A stretch of DNA of 64,000 nucleotides from JAOXRU01 sp965247735 (GCA_965247735.1 CBDFHN010000002.1:2728001-2792000), one strand, 5' to 3'. Shown: positions 9,033-17,783, numbered from the stretch's first letter. Notes: generated from the letters alone by a model not told the origin. Program-made: numbers and translations.

Positions 9033-10697
9033 TTAAATCTCTTTTTTAACATCTACAGAACTCAATATTCTGTCTATTATTTTTTTAGCGTAATCATCAT
9101 CTTTTTCCCATTGTATAACTACTTGCTGCATAAATCCTTTTCCTCCAAAATTAAGGATTAGGTATTCTCCTTCTACTACAACTTCAGTTCCTGGAATTGT
9201 AAAATTACCCTTACCATAGGTCTTTAACCCTTTTACATCACTAGGCGTCTCAAATTCTTCTTTTTTGGTAATGATATTTTTTACACCTGCCGCTTCCATC
9301 TCTTTTATAACTGCTTCTACAGATTTTTCGAAATTGGCTTCTACTTCACCATTAAGACTTGCCGTATTGATCACAATATTAAAAAATGCTTTAGAACTAC
9401 TAAAAGTAAAATATTGCATTTCTTTAATTGTAGCTTTAGCTTCTGCCGGAATTTCTACATTTTTACGCAACAACACCTTAGGTGTTTCAATAATTACTGG
9501 CGGATAACCATATTCGCTTTTTACCCACTCTCCTTCTAATAATTTTTTAGTTGGATGTCTTAATACGGTATCTTTTGTATAGTCAAATCCATAATACGCA
9601 GTTGCTGCTGCTCCAGAAACAAGAATCCCTAAAAACACAGCTGCTATGGCAATGATAGTTTTCTTTTTTCGCCTCTTTTTTTCCAACTCTTCCAAGTAGG
9701 CTTCATTTTCTAGTAACTCCTCTTCTGTTGGCTCTGGAAGTGCCTCTTTGGTTTTGATAACGATATCTTCAATATAATTTCTATCTAATTCGGCAGTTTT
9801 ATCATCTGGTTTAGATTTTGCAAACTTTACCAAATCGGCAGTTTGTAGTACTCTTTTAAACTGGGCTATGGTATCATGATCAATTTTTAGATTCCCAGAA
9901 TCTTTAAGCAATTCTAACTTTTCTATAAGCTCATCTGTTGTACTTTCTAATGCAGAAACATGGACATCTTCTTCTATATACTGACGAACAATACCCGTTA
10001 ATTCTGAATAATACGTTTTATATTCTGAATGGATTAAATACCTAGAATTTTCTAATTTTTTTAACTCCAACAAGGCTCTATCATAGGCAGGAAGCAATGC
10101 TATTTCCTCTTCTTCTGTCAATGGCTTTTTTCTGAATACAAACCAATACAACAATCCACCAATAACTAGTAACACTAGCAAAATACTCAACCATACTAGT
10201 ACTGATATTGTACTGTTTTTAGATACATCAATATGAGTTTTGATATCATACATTGGCTGTGCAATAGTATCTACAGCAACATTTGCCACAGTAATCCTAA
10301 GCGAATCGGTATAAAATATACGGTCTTCTACTTGTATTTTTTGTCTAGGCAATTTATATGCTCCAGAATCAAACTGGGTAAGTGCGTATATCCGTTGTAA
10401 TGTAATTCTATCTTTAACACGTATGGTATCTGTCTCAGAAATTTCTACCATCTCCAATGGCGCAAAAGTTTGACCTTCTGGGAAAACTACTAATGCTGTA
10501 GAATCTGCTTCAACTTCAATCTTAAATTTTACTTGCTCGCCTATTTTTATATTTTCTACATCTACAGAAGAACTTACTTTTTGACCAAAAGAGCCAATTG
10601 AAAAGAAAAAACACAACAAGCTAATACCTCCAGTATGATACACTGAAGCTGCTATTTTTTGTTTTGCAATATGCATTATCAATACTATATGCTTCAT
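9033..10697 (-). CDS. Bat-operon membrane protein with BatD-like N-terminus and extra C-terminal domain
   Basis: A 554-residue protein at the position where Bacteroidota bat operons carry a DUF4381-like gene. A signal-like hydrophobic segment (about 22-38) precedes a beta-rich periplasmic region (about 40-155), a membrane helix (164-188), a helical cytoplasmic region (about 195-340), a second membrane helix (about 346-370), and a roughly 180-residue C-terminal domain. The last domain looks like a separate module, and I do not recognise it. Two ATGs are possible (codons 1 and 8); the second gives a more ordinary signal peptide. Role inferred only from the operon. Confidence 0.75.
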   Translation of the reverse strand: MKHIVLIMHIAKQKIAASVYHTGGISLLCFFFSIGSFGQKVSSSVDVENIKIGEQVKFKIEVEADSTALVVFPEGQTFAPLEMVEISETDTIRVKDRITLQRIYALTQFDSGAYKLPRQKIQVEDRIFYTDSLRITVANVAVDTIAQPMYDIKTHIDVSKNSTISVLVWLSILLVLLVIGGLLYWFVFRKKPLTEEEEIALLPAYDRALLELKKLENSRYLIHSEYKTYYSELTGIVRQYIEEDVHVSALESTTDELIEKLELLKDSGNLKIDHDTIAQFKRVLQTADLVKFAKSKPDDKTAELDRNYIEDIVIKTKEALPEPTEEELLENEAYLEELEKKRRKKKTIIAIAAVFLGILVSGAAATAYYGFDYTKDTVLRHPTKKLLEGEWVKSEYGYPPVIIETPKVLLRKNVEIPAEAKATIKEMQYFTFSSSKAFFNIVINTASLNGEVEANFEKSVEAVIKEMEAAGVKNIITKKEEFETPSDVKGLKTYGKGNFTIPGTEVVVEGEYLILNFGGKGFMQQVVIQWEKDDDYAKKIIDRILSSVDVKKEI

Positions 10698-10701
10698 TTT
10701 G

Positions 10702-11568
10702 TTATGCTCTTCTTTTAAAATATCCTAGTAATTTTTTTACATAGCTTTCGTCTACTCGGGTGCTTAATGTTCCACATCCACTTTTTGTAAATGTAGTTTC
10801 AAAATAGGACACATTATCGCTATAAAACTTGGCATAATCACTTCTAACTTTTTTAGACTGCGTATTCACCAATTGCACCTCACCTGTTTCCGCATCTTTA
10901 AACTGCACTAAACCTAAATTTGGAATTGCAGTTTCTCTTTCGTCAAAAACTCTAATTCCTGTAACATCATGTTTTTTTCCTACAATACGTAATGTCTGCA
11001 AATAATCGTCTGCGATAAAATCGGAAAGCACAAAAACGATTGCCTTCTTTTTTATAACATTAGAAATGTATTTTAAAGCTTCAGAAATATTGGTTTTATT
11101 ACTTTTTGGCTGAAATTCTAACAACTCTCTAATGATTCTTAAAACATGTGTTTTTCCTTTTTTTGGAGGAATAAACAGTTCTATCTCATCAGAAAATAAT
11201 AGCAATCCTACTTTATCATTATTTTGCATTGCCGAAAATGCCAATGTTGCCGAAATCTCTGTTAGTGTTTCTCTTTTAAACTGATTGGCTGTTCCAAACA
11301 ATTCGGATCCACTAACATCAACCGCAAGCATCATAGTCAATTCACGCTCTTCTTCAAAAACCTTGATATAAGGCTCATTATTACGTGCAGTTACATTCCA
11401 GTCTATTGCTCTTACATCATCTCCAAACTGATATTGTCGCACTTCACTAAAAGTCATTCCTCTTCCTTTGAAGGTAGAATGATACTCTCCACCAAAGATA
11501 TGATCAGATAAACGCCGTGTTTTGATCTCTATTTTCCGTACTTTTTTGAGTAATTCTTTAGTATCCAT
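10702..11568 (-). CDS. DUF58 domain protein (vWA-like) of the moxR operon
   Basis: A 288-residue soluble protein. The N-terminal part contains the DUF58 signature region (GMTFSEVRQYQFGDDVRAIDW, split around residues 38-57), followed by a vWA-type fold with DVSGS at residues 84-88. DUF58 proteins almost always accompany MoxR ATPases and are presumed partners or substrates. Length is normal. The start lies just before one arm of the inverted repeat flanking the upstream four-helix-bundle gene, so that insertion leaves this gene intact but separates it from moxR. Confidence 0.88.
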   Translation of the reverse strand: MDTKELLKKVRKIEIKTRRLSDHIFGGEYHSTFKGRGMTFSEVRQYQFGDDVRAIDWNVTARNNEPYIKVFEEERELTMMLAVDVSGSELFGTANQFKRETLTEISATLAFSAMQNNDKVGLLLFSDEIELFIPPKKGKTHVLRIIRELLEFQPKSNKTNISEALKYISNVIKKKAIVFVLSDFIADDYLQTLRIVGKKHDVTGIRVFDERETAIPNLGLVQFKDAETGEVQLVNTQSKKVRSDYAKFYSDNVSYFETTFTKSGCGTLSTRVDESYVKKLLGYFKRRA

Positions 11569-11569
11569 C

Positions 11570-11583
11570 TTTAGATTGAAGAT
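11570..11583 (+). repeat. Left arm of inverted repeat flanking the four-helix-bundle gene
   Basis: TTTAGATTGAAGAT at 11570-11583 appears in inverted orientation, with one mismatch, at 11978-11991. It lies just outside the start codon of the DUF58 gene, within an AT-rich stretch of similar short words. Confidence 0.55.
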
Positions 11584-11620
11584 TTTAAATTGTTGATTTA
11601 TGATTCTAGTTTTTTAAATA

Positions 11621-11971
11621 TTAAGATATATTTCTACTTGTCTTAATACTTTTTACAAAAATCGAAATCAGCTCATTATTCTCTCCTTTAATTTTTTCTA
11701 TATTACTTTCTATTAAATTTGCTTTTTCTAAGATCTTAAGATTCACAAATGTCTCTCTTAGTTCTTTTAAACAAATACTCATTTTATGTATGAAATCTCT
11801 TTTTGATGCTGCACTTTGTGCTTCACCATAGTTCAAAGCAACTGATGTAGCTGATCTAATAATTTGAGTTGAAAGATGCGTTCCTGCAAAATCTTTTTTC
11901 ACAGTTTTTGTCATTTTAATAATTACTACCGAAAAATCAATTAAGCGTTCTTCAAGTTCGTACCTATTCAT
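11621..11971 (-). CDS. Four-helix-bundle protein, 23S rRNA intervening-sequence type
   Basis: A 116-residue all-helical protein with the family hallmarks: a first helix ending near LIDFSVVIIKMTKTV, the STQIIRSATSVALNYGEAQSA core (split around residues 33-54), and a final long helix with KILEKANLI. This family was first described from proteins encoded in intervening sequences inside 23S rRNA genes and is also found scattered in Bacteroidota chromosomes; its function is unknown. Here it interrupts the moxR-DUF58 junction of the bat operon, on the same strand, and is bounded by an inverted repeat. It may be transcribed with the operon. Confidence 0.88.
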   Translation of the reverse strand: MNRYELEERLIDFSVVIIKMTKTVKKDFAGTHLSTQIIRSATSVALNYGEAQSAASKRDFIHKMSICLKELRETFVNLKILEKANLIESNIEKIKGENNELISIFVKSIKTSRNIS

Positions 11972-11977
11972 AATTAC

Positions 11978-11991
11978 ATCTTCAGTCTAAA
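11978..11991 (-). repeat. Right arm of inverted repeat flanking the four-helix-bundle gene
   Basis: The plus strand reads ATCTTCAGTCTAAA; its complement TTTAGACTGAAGAT matches the left arm at 11570-11583 in 13 of 14 bases. It lies between the moxR stop and the start of the four-helix-bundle gene. Confidence 0.55.
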
Positions 11992-12015
11992 ATCATTATT
12001 CAAAAATCTACAATC

Positions 12016-13017
12016 TTAAGGAACTTCTATTTCATTTACAATTTTATTGATAATATCTACAGAAGTTACATTTTCTGCCTCCGCTTCATAGGTAATCCCT
12101 ATTCTATGTCTTAATACATCATGTACAATTGCTCTTACATCTTCTGGAATAACGTATCCTCTTCTTTTGATAAAAGCATAACATTTTGCTGCCATTGCCA
12201 AATTGATACTTCCCCTTGGTGACGCTCCAAAATTAATTAATGGTTTTAGGTCTGCTAGGTTGTATTTTTCTGGATAACGTGTTGCAAAAATAATGTCAAG
12301 AATATATTTTTCAATTTTCTCGTCCATGTATACTTCACGTACCGTTTCTTGTGCCCTTTTTATTTCTGCCACACTAACTACCGCATTTACTTCTTCAAAA
12401 GAACCTTTAAGATTTGCTCTCATGATAAGTTGCTCTTCTGCCATTTTTGGGTAATCAATTACCGTTTTTAGCATAAACCTATCTACCTGCGCTTCTGGTA
12501 AAGGATATGTACCTTCTTGCTCTACAGGATTTTGCGTTGCCATTACCAAAAACGGACGTTCTAGTTTAAAGGTAGTATCGCCAATGGTAACCTGCTTTTC
12601 TTGCATCGCTTCTAACAACGCCGATTGTACTTTTGCTGGTGCCCTATTAATCTCATCTGCCAAAACAAAATTGGCAAAAATCGGTCCTTTTTTTATGGTA
12701 AAATCACTTTCCTTAACATTATAGATCATGGTTCCAACAACATCTGCTGGCAATAGGTCTGGTGTAAACTGTATTCTGCTAAACTCCCCTTTTACCGCTC
12801 TAGCAAGCGTATTAATTGCCAATGTTTTTGCTAATCCAGGAACTCCTTCTAATAAAATATGACCTTGACCAAGTAACCCTATAAGCAACCGTTCTATCAT
12901 ATACTTCTGACCTACAATTACTTTGTTCATTTCTAAAGTAAGTAATTCTACAAAAGCACTTTCTTTCTGTATTTTTTCGTTTATAACACTAATGTCTATA
13001 GTACTATTTTCGTCCAT
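12016..13017 (-). CDS. moxR: MoxR family AAA+ ATPase
   Basis: A 333-residue cytoplasmic ATPase, first gene of the bat operon. Walker A is GVPGLAKT (residues 58-65), Walker B is LADEINR (near 116-122), and sensor and arginine-finger regions follow (ATQNPVEQEGTYPLPEAQ and the later GASPRGS). MoxR ATPases act as chaperones for vWA-domain partners, here most likely the DUF58, BatA and BatB products. Length is normal. No clear TAnnTTTG promoter was found in the 168 bases upstream, which separate it from the divergent aldo/keto reductase gene. Confidence 0.92.
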   Translation of the reverse strand: MDENSTIDISVINEKIQKESAFVELLTLEMNKVIVGQKYMIERLLIGLLGQGHILLEGVPGLAKTLAINTLARAVKGEFSRIQFTPDLLPADVVGTMIYNVKESDFTIKKGPIFANFVLADEINRAPAKVQSALLEAMQEKQVTIGDTTFKLERPFLVMATQNPVEQEGTYPLPEAQVDRFMLKTVIDYPKMAEEQLIMRANLKGSFEEVNAVVSVAEIKRAQETVREVYMDEKIEKYILDIIFATRYPEKYNLADLKPLINFGASPRGSINLAMAAKCYAFIKRRGYVIPEDVRAIVHDVLRHRIGITYEAEAENVTSVDIINKIVNEIEVP

Positions 13018-13186
13018 ATATTTCTATTTTAAAATCAATTTTAAAAAACGCTAATTTAACATTTTTGCAATTTGTAACTTATTTTATTTTTTGCCTGTTA
13101 ATAATTGGTTAAAAATTAGTGATAATACGAAGTTTTAAGGGTTATTTATATTTATTATAATTATTTTTTGAAAAAAACACCAATTT

Positions 13187-14047
13187 ATGTATTCTAAAAT
13201 TATCGCCGGAGTAATGACATGGGGTGCTTGGGGCAACAAATTTGACTCCAAAAAAATGATGTCTCTTATGAGTTATTTTCTTGATAAAGGCATCAGTACT
13301 TTTGACCATGCTGATATTTATGGAGGCTACACTACAGAAGAAGAATTTGGAATTGCTTTTTCTAAAAGTAATATCTCCAGAAATGCCATTCAACTAATTT
13401 CTAAATGTGGTATTAAATATGTTTGCGAAAATAGACCTGAAAAAATAAAACATTACGATTATAGTACCGAGTACATCATCTGGTCAGTAGAAAATTCTTT
13501 AAGAAATTTAAAAACAGATTATTTGGATCTTTTATTGCTGCACAGACCAAGTCCATTAATGCAGACCGATGAAATAAACGAGGCCATTTTTAAGCTAAAA
13601 AAAGAAGGGAAAATACTAGATTTTGGACTTTCTAACTTCTCTTCAGCTTCTACACAACTAATCCATCAAAAAACACCAGTTTCTGTAAATCAAATTCAGT
13701 TTTCACTAACCCATCATGATGCAATGCACAATGGTGTTTTGGATTATATGACCACCAATAATATCCTTCCAATGGCATGGAATCCCTTGGGAACATATTT
13801 TAAAGAAACAAATGCGCAAAACAGCAGAATAACGGCTGTTTTAAAAGAATTAACTCAGAAATACAATGCTACCGAAGATCAACTATTGCTTTCATGGATA
13901 GTAAAACACCCAGCAAATATTCATCCTGTAATAGGTACCACAAATCTGAAAAGAATTGATAATGCTATTGCTGCATTGGCAATAGATTTAAAACTTGAAG
14001 ACTGGTTTTCAATGCTGGTAGCAAGTCAGGGACATAAAGTTCCTTAA
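13187..14047 (+). CDS. Aldo/keto reductase, YdhF-like
   Basis: A 286-residue NADPH-dependent oxidoreductase of the aldo/keto reductase fold. The catalytic tetrad is visible: Asp40 and Tyr45 in FDHADIYGGY, Lys73 in ISKCGIK and His119 in LLLLHRP. The C-terminal cofactor-binding segment has the usual HPVIGTTNLKRI. The FDHADIYGGY block resembles E. coli YdhF. The natural substrate is unknown. It is divergent from moxR and is followed at once by the remains of a short-chain dehydrogenase gene, so the two may once have formed an oxidoreductase operon. Confidence 0.88.
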   Translation: MYSKIIAGVMTWGAWGNKFDSKKMMSLMSYFLDKGISTFDHADIYGGYTTEEEFGIAFSKSNISRNAIQLISKCGIKYVCENRPEKIKHYDYSTEYIIWSVENSLRNLKTDYLDLLLLHRPSPLMQTDEINEAIFKLKKEGKILDFGLSNFSSASTQLIHQKTPVSVNQIQFSLTHHDAMHNGVLDYMTTNNILPMAWNPLGTYFKETNAQNSRITAVLKELTQKYNATEDQLLLSWIVKHPANIHPVIGTTNLKRIDNAIAALAIDLKLEDWFSMLVASQGHKVP

Positions 14048-14069
14048 TTCAAATAAAACAACAATAAAA

Positions 14070-14542
14070 ATGACTAAAATAGCACTTATAACTGGAGCAA
14101 CTAGTGCAATTGGATAAGCAACAGCCATATGATTTGCAGCAGAAGGATACGCTCTTATTCTTTGTGGACGAAGACAAGATCGTTTAGCAGCGTTAAAATT
14201 AGAATTAAATACTACTGCTGTACATACCTTAAATTTTGATGTCAGAGATAAACATGCTGTAGATGCTATTAACCAAGGAATGCGAATAGACCTTAACCAA
14301 TATAGAATTAGAGTTGGAGCAATTAACCCTGGTTTGGTCGAAACAGAATTTAGTAAAATTCGTTTTAAAGGCGATACAATAAAGCCGCTAATGTTTATAA
14401 AGGTTTTAAAGCACTACAAGCTAAGGACATTGCAGGCATTATACATGTTGTAGTTTCTAGACCTTATCATGTTAACATCGCTGATCTTGTTGTTTTCCCA
14501 ACTGCACAGGCTACCAGTATGTTGGTGAAAAAAGATGCTTAA
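14070..14542 (+). pseudogene. Decayed short-chain dehydrogenase (YdfG-like)
   Basis: Conceptual translation from the ATG at 14070 begins MTKIALITGATSAIG, the nucleotide-binding start of a short-chain dehydrogenase, but TAA follows at codon 16 and TGA at codon 21 where the family has Arg and Glu/Arg. The frame then reads FAAEGYALILCGRRQDRL, jumps from DVRDK to HAVDAINQGMRIDL, and later shifts frame before a C-terminus ending FPTAQATSMLVKKDA. About 80 codons that should hold the NNAG and most of the Ser/Tyr active-site region are missing. Two stops, an internal deletion and a frameshift make it a clear pseudogene. Confidence 0.85.
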
Positions 14543-14609
14543 AACATTAAATTGCTGGCTTTTTTGTGTAAAACTGATAAATGAAAGCTTCTAGAGATAA
14601 CATATTTCA

Positions 14610-14617
14610 TAATTTTG
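14610..14617 (+). promoter_or_regulatory. Possible -7 box for the metal-binding lipoprotein
   Basis: TAATTTTG is an exact TAnnTTTG match, 28 bases before the ATG. No good -33 element is seen at the expected distance. Confidence 0.3.
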
Positions 14618-14645
14618 CGTTTTAAAAACATTAACAACAACTATT

Positions 14646-15077
14646 ATGAATATAAAAAAATCTACCATTAAAATTCTTTTTCTTGGACTTTTCTCTTTAA
14701 TGCTAAGTACAGCATGTAAAAACACGAAAAAAGAAAAAGAAAAGGATCATCATAAAGAACATGCAGAATTGGTCTACCAATGTCCAATGAATTGCGAAAA
14801 AGGAAAAACGTATACTGAGCCTGGAAATTGCGCTGTTTGTAAAATGGCTTTAAAAGCTAAAGGAGGACATCCTGAAAGCGAACACTCGAAGAAAGACAGC
14901 TGCAGTGAAAATTGCAAGAAAGCATGTTGTGCTAAAGACAAAAAGACCAAAGAATGCACAAAAAATAAAGCAGAATGTAGTAAAGATAAAGAATGCACAA
15001 AAAGCAAAGAAGACTGTAAAAAAGCAGGCAGTTGCAAAGATAAAACAGTTGCACATACGGATGGAGAGTACATGTAA
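14646..15077 (+). CDS. Cys-rich lipoprotein with heavy-metal-binding domain, probably frameshifted near its end
   Basis: A 143-residue lipoprotein with lipobox LSTAC (Cys24). Residues about 43-70 form a heavy-metal-binding domain (YQCPMNCEKGKTYTEPGNCAVCKMAL pattern, key Cys at CPMxC and CxVC). The rest is a Lys/Cys-rich tail of imperfect CxxxK units. The frame stops at 15075-15077, but a +1 shifted frame continues with a further Cys-rich tail to 15132 (see the separate entry), so a one-base frameshift is likely. Such proteins probably bind copper or other soft metals at the envelope. No efflux or sensor genes are adjacent. Confidence 0.8.
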   Translation: MNIKKSTIKILFLGLFSLMLSTACKNTKKEKEKDHHKEHAELVYQCPMNCEKGKTYTEPGNCAVCKMALKAKGGHPESEHSKKDSCSENCKKACCAKDKKTKECTKNKAECSKDKECTKSKEDCKKAGSCKDKTVAHTDGEYM

Positions 15078-15132
15078 ATCCGATGGAGCGTGTACCTGCG
15101 AAGGTGGTGCTTGTAAATCCACTACTCAGTAG
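15078..15132 (+). other. Out-of-frame Cys-rich extension of the metal-binding lipoprotein
   Basis: In the +1 frame relative to the lipoprotein, the sequence reads TCKSDGACTCEGGACKSTTQ and stops at 15130-15132. The composition (five Cys in about 19 residues) matches the preceding tail, so this is most simply the original C-terminus, separated by one extra base near 15065-15075. A sequencing error, true mutation or programmed shift cannot be told apart here. Confidence 0.5.
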
Positions 15133-15249
15133 CATTTTCTGAGAAATTAGTATTCTGTCTATTTTAAGATTAGTTATCCAAATCAACAACTAATCATAAA
15201 ATATTCTCACAAACGTGGTCGTTTTCGAGAAAAACACTTAGCTTTAGAC

Positions 15250-16386
15250 ATGATTAATAAGCGTCTTCTTGTAAAAAACCTACTTGCCCATAATGGTGAA
15301 AATAGTTTTTATGATAATAAACGCTCCATTGACATCAGTGCAAGAGAAGGCAAAGGTAAATTTCTAAAACATGTATGCGCTTTAGCAAACTCCAACCCCA
15401 ACAATAATTCATATATCGTAATTGGCATTGAAGATGAAAATAATGAAATTATTGGAGTAGACTTTTTTGATGATAGTAAAATTCAGAACCTCATCAATGC
15501 TTACCTCATTAATCCGCCTTTAATTACTTACGAAAACATTCCTTTCCCCAACCTTCCCGAAGGCAAAGTTGTAGGCCTAGTTACCGTACGCTCTATCGGT
15601 GAAATATGCTCTCTAAAAAAGAAGATTTGGAAATATTATGGAGGCATGGTTTTCTTTAGAGAAGGCAGCAATAGCAAACCTAGATCCTATGATATTGAAA
15701 TTAAAGACAACAACTCTAAACGTGTTGCCACAATAGAAAAACATGCCAGAAATAATATTGAGTACACCTTAGATGGGGTTATCGATTTTTTAAACAATAG
15801 ACACAAAGATTTAGAGTCTAACTATAAGGTTTTTAAAGACCATTTTGTGGTTTGTTGGGCAGGAAACAAAAAGATTATTAACGGAGAAACCTTCTTTTCC
15901 AGAGTAGATATTGAACTCATTAACGAGCAAGTAAAACTATTTTTCTCTACCCTAGATGATGTAAAAATCAGCTATAAAGAAGATGAGTTTGCTATAATCG
16001 AATATGTTCAATTAGGCATCAAAAAACAACAAAAACACTATCCCCTAGAAGAAAATTTTATCACTTTTTCTGAAAACGGAAGCTACAAAATAGAGAGTAA
16101 TCTTATCTTTGAAGCTCCGCAGTTTGATAAAAAAATCCTTCACCATGTATTCAATACAAACAATATACTTATTGAAAAGCTAAAAAAAGGGATTTCATTA
16201 TCAAAAGAAGAGGAGGAAGATCTATATGGATTCCCCGACACACATCTTATTTGCTACCTCAATGGATTTGAGAGTGCCAAAGAAACCTTAGAACTGGCAA
16301 GACCTATTCTAAAGCCATATAATGGTGAAATCTATGCTTCATTAAAAAAATCACTACGTGTTTTAAGAAAAGTAAGGTATAATTAA
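15250..16386 (+). CDS. AlbA_2 (Schlafen-type) putative ATP/nucleic-acid-binding protein
   Basis: A 378-residue cytoplasmic protein. The N-terminal about 130 residues match the AlbA_2/Schlafen-like domain: acidic-basic lead-in, FLKHVCALANS, NSYIVIGIEDENNEIIGV and a following DDSKIQNLINAYLNPP-type helix. The C-terminal 230 residues are of a type I believe is a Bacteroidota-specific domain (DUF5929), not verified. The molecular role is unknown; AlbA_2 proteins occur as regulators and in some defence genes. It stands 145 bases before the SPFH gene on the same strand, with no terminator visible between them. Confidence 0.7.
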   Translation: MINKRLLVKNLLAHNGENSFYDNKRSIDISAREGKGKFLKHVCALANSNPNNNSYIVIGIEDENNEIIGVDFFDDSKIQNLINAYLINPPLITYENIPFPNLPEGKVVGLVTVRSIGEICSLKKKIWKYYGGMVFFREGSNSKPRSYDIEIKDNNSKRVATIEKHARNNIEYTLDGVIDFLNNRHKDLESNYKVFKDHFVVCWAGNKKIINGETFFSRVDIELINEQVKLFFSTLDDVKISYKEDEFAIIEYVQLGIKKQQKHYPLEENFITFSENGSYKIESNLIFEAPQFDKKILHHVFNTNNILIEKLKKGISLSKEEEEDLYGFPDTHLICYLNGFESAKETLELARPILKPYNGEIYASLKKSLRVLRKVRYN

Positions 16387-16531
16387 TACAAGCTTCATCA
16401 GTTTATTATTGCATAGCGATAAGTATTTTGTAATTTTATAAGCTGAGTAGCCTTTAATAATATTAAAATCAACATGTAACAAAACATAAAAAAATGCTAC
16501 TTGTATAAAAAAGCAACTTAAAAGAAAAATC

Positions 16532-17671
16532 ATGGGAATATTTGATAGTATCAAAAACAAACTGAGTCACGAATTTATAGATATTGTAGAATGGTTAGAT
16601 GTTAATAACGAAACTATTGTACATAGATTTGAACGTTACCAAAACGAAATTAAAAACGGCGCAAAACTTATTGTTAGAGAAGGACAGGTTGCTGTTTTTA
16701 TTAACGAAGGACAACTGGCAGATGTTTTCACTCCAGGAAGCTATGAGCTTAGCACACAAAATCTGCCTATCCTAACCACTATAAAAGGTTGGAAATACGG
16801 ATTTAACAGTCCGTTTAAAGCAGAGGTATATTTTGTCTCTACCAGATTATTTACCGATGAAAAATGGGGAACAAAAAACCCTATTATTCTTAGTGATGAT
16901 CGTTTTGGAATGGTAGAAATTCGTGCTTTTGGAACCTATAGTTTTAAGGTTGAAGATGCAGGTAAATTTATAGTTGATGTAGTTGGTACCGATGCTAATT
17001 TTACCAATTATGAGATAAATGAGCACCTAAAAAGTTTAATAGTTACCCGATTTACCGATACCGTTGGGGAAGCAAACTTGCCTATAGAGCTTTATGCCGC
17101 TAACACTACCGAACTCTCAGAGACTTGCCAAGAAGTAATGCAACCTGAATTTAATAGAGTTGGTATCTTATTAGAACGTTTTTATATCGAAAACGTATCT
17201 ATGCCTGAAGAACTTAAAAAAGAAATATTTGAATACAGCCGTTTAGACAAACTAGACATGACCAAACTCGCACAATTTAAAGCTGCCAAAGCAATGGAAG
17301 CTGCTGCAAAAAATGAAGGCGGTACTGCAGGTGCAGGTATGGGTATGGGTATGGGCTTTGTATTAGCACAACAAATGGGAAACATGTTTAACCCAATGGG
17401 AGCAACACAACAAGCAGCCGCTCCACAACAACCACAGGCAGCAACGCCTCCTCCAATGCCAGTGCAAGCACAGTATTACTACGCTTTTGAAGGCAAGCAG
17501 GTTGGCCCTGTTGCTATCGATAATTTGCAAGCACTTTTTGCAAGCAGAACCATCAACAAAGATAGCTTAGTTTGGAAACAAGGAATGGGAAATTGGACAG
17601 CTTTAAAAGATGTGGAAGAATTAAAATCATTTTTAGGCGGCAATACTCCACCTCCATTACCTACTGTTTAA
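16532..17671 (+). CDS. SPFH domain protein with C-terminal GYF_2 domain (YdjI-like)
   Basis: A 379-residue protein. Residues about 30-240 form an SPFH/band-7 domain of the virion-core-like (YdjI) type, with VREGQVAVFINEGQLADVF near 48-66. A helical stretch, a Gly/Met-rich segment (GAGMGMGMG near 268) and an Ala/Gln/Pro-rich linker follow, and then a GYF_2 domain (about 312-372) with the GPV...LVWKQGMGNW pattern. In Bacillus the SPFH protein YdjI works with the zinc-ribbon membrane protein YdjG in a PspA-linked membrane-stress module; the next gene here is a zinc-ribbon membrane protein, which supports a similar role. A hairpin lies after the stop. Confidence 0.82.
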   Translation: MGIFDSIKNKLSHEFIDIVEWLDVNNETIVHRFERYQNEIKNGAKLIVREGQVAVFINEGQLADVFTPGSYELSTQNLPILTTIKGWKYGFNSPFKAEVYFVSTRLFTDEKWGTKNPIILSDDRFGMVEIRAFGTYSFKVEDAGKFIVDVVGTDANFTNYEINEHLKSLIVTRFTDTVGEANLPIELYAANTTELSETCQEVMQPEFNRVGILLERFYIENVSMPEELKKEIFEYSRLDKLDMTKLAQFKAAKAMEAAAKNEGGTAGAGMGMGMGFVLAQQMGNMFNPMGATQQAAAPQQPQAATPPPMPVQAQYYYAFEGKQVGPVAIDNLQALFASRTINKDSLVWKQGMGNWTALKDVEELKSFLGGNTPPPLPTV

Positions 17672-17705
17672 AAATAATAGACAATAAGAATCAGGATAAA
17701 AGACT

Positions 17706-17745
17706 AAAATAGGAATGTAACTCTTTTTACATTTCTATTTTTCTT
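17706..17745 (+). terminator. Possible terminator after the SPFH gene
   Basis: AAAATAG-G-AATGTAA (17706-17720) pairs with TTACATT-T-CTATTTT (17727-17741) with one internal mismatch and a 6-base loop, followed by T-rich sequence. It may reduce read-through into the zinc-ribbon gene. Confidence 0.5.
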
Positions 17746-17783
17746 AATACTTTATACCTAATACTTAATACGCTAAAAGATTG

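Noticed and set aside
14774..15189. Several minus-strand frames and a second plus frame over the Cys-rich lipoprotein
   Set aside because: The minus frames are shadows of repetitive Lys/Cys codons. Only the last part of the second plus frame, after 15065, looks like real coding sequence and is reported as a frameshifted tail.
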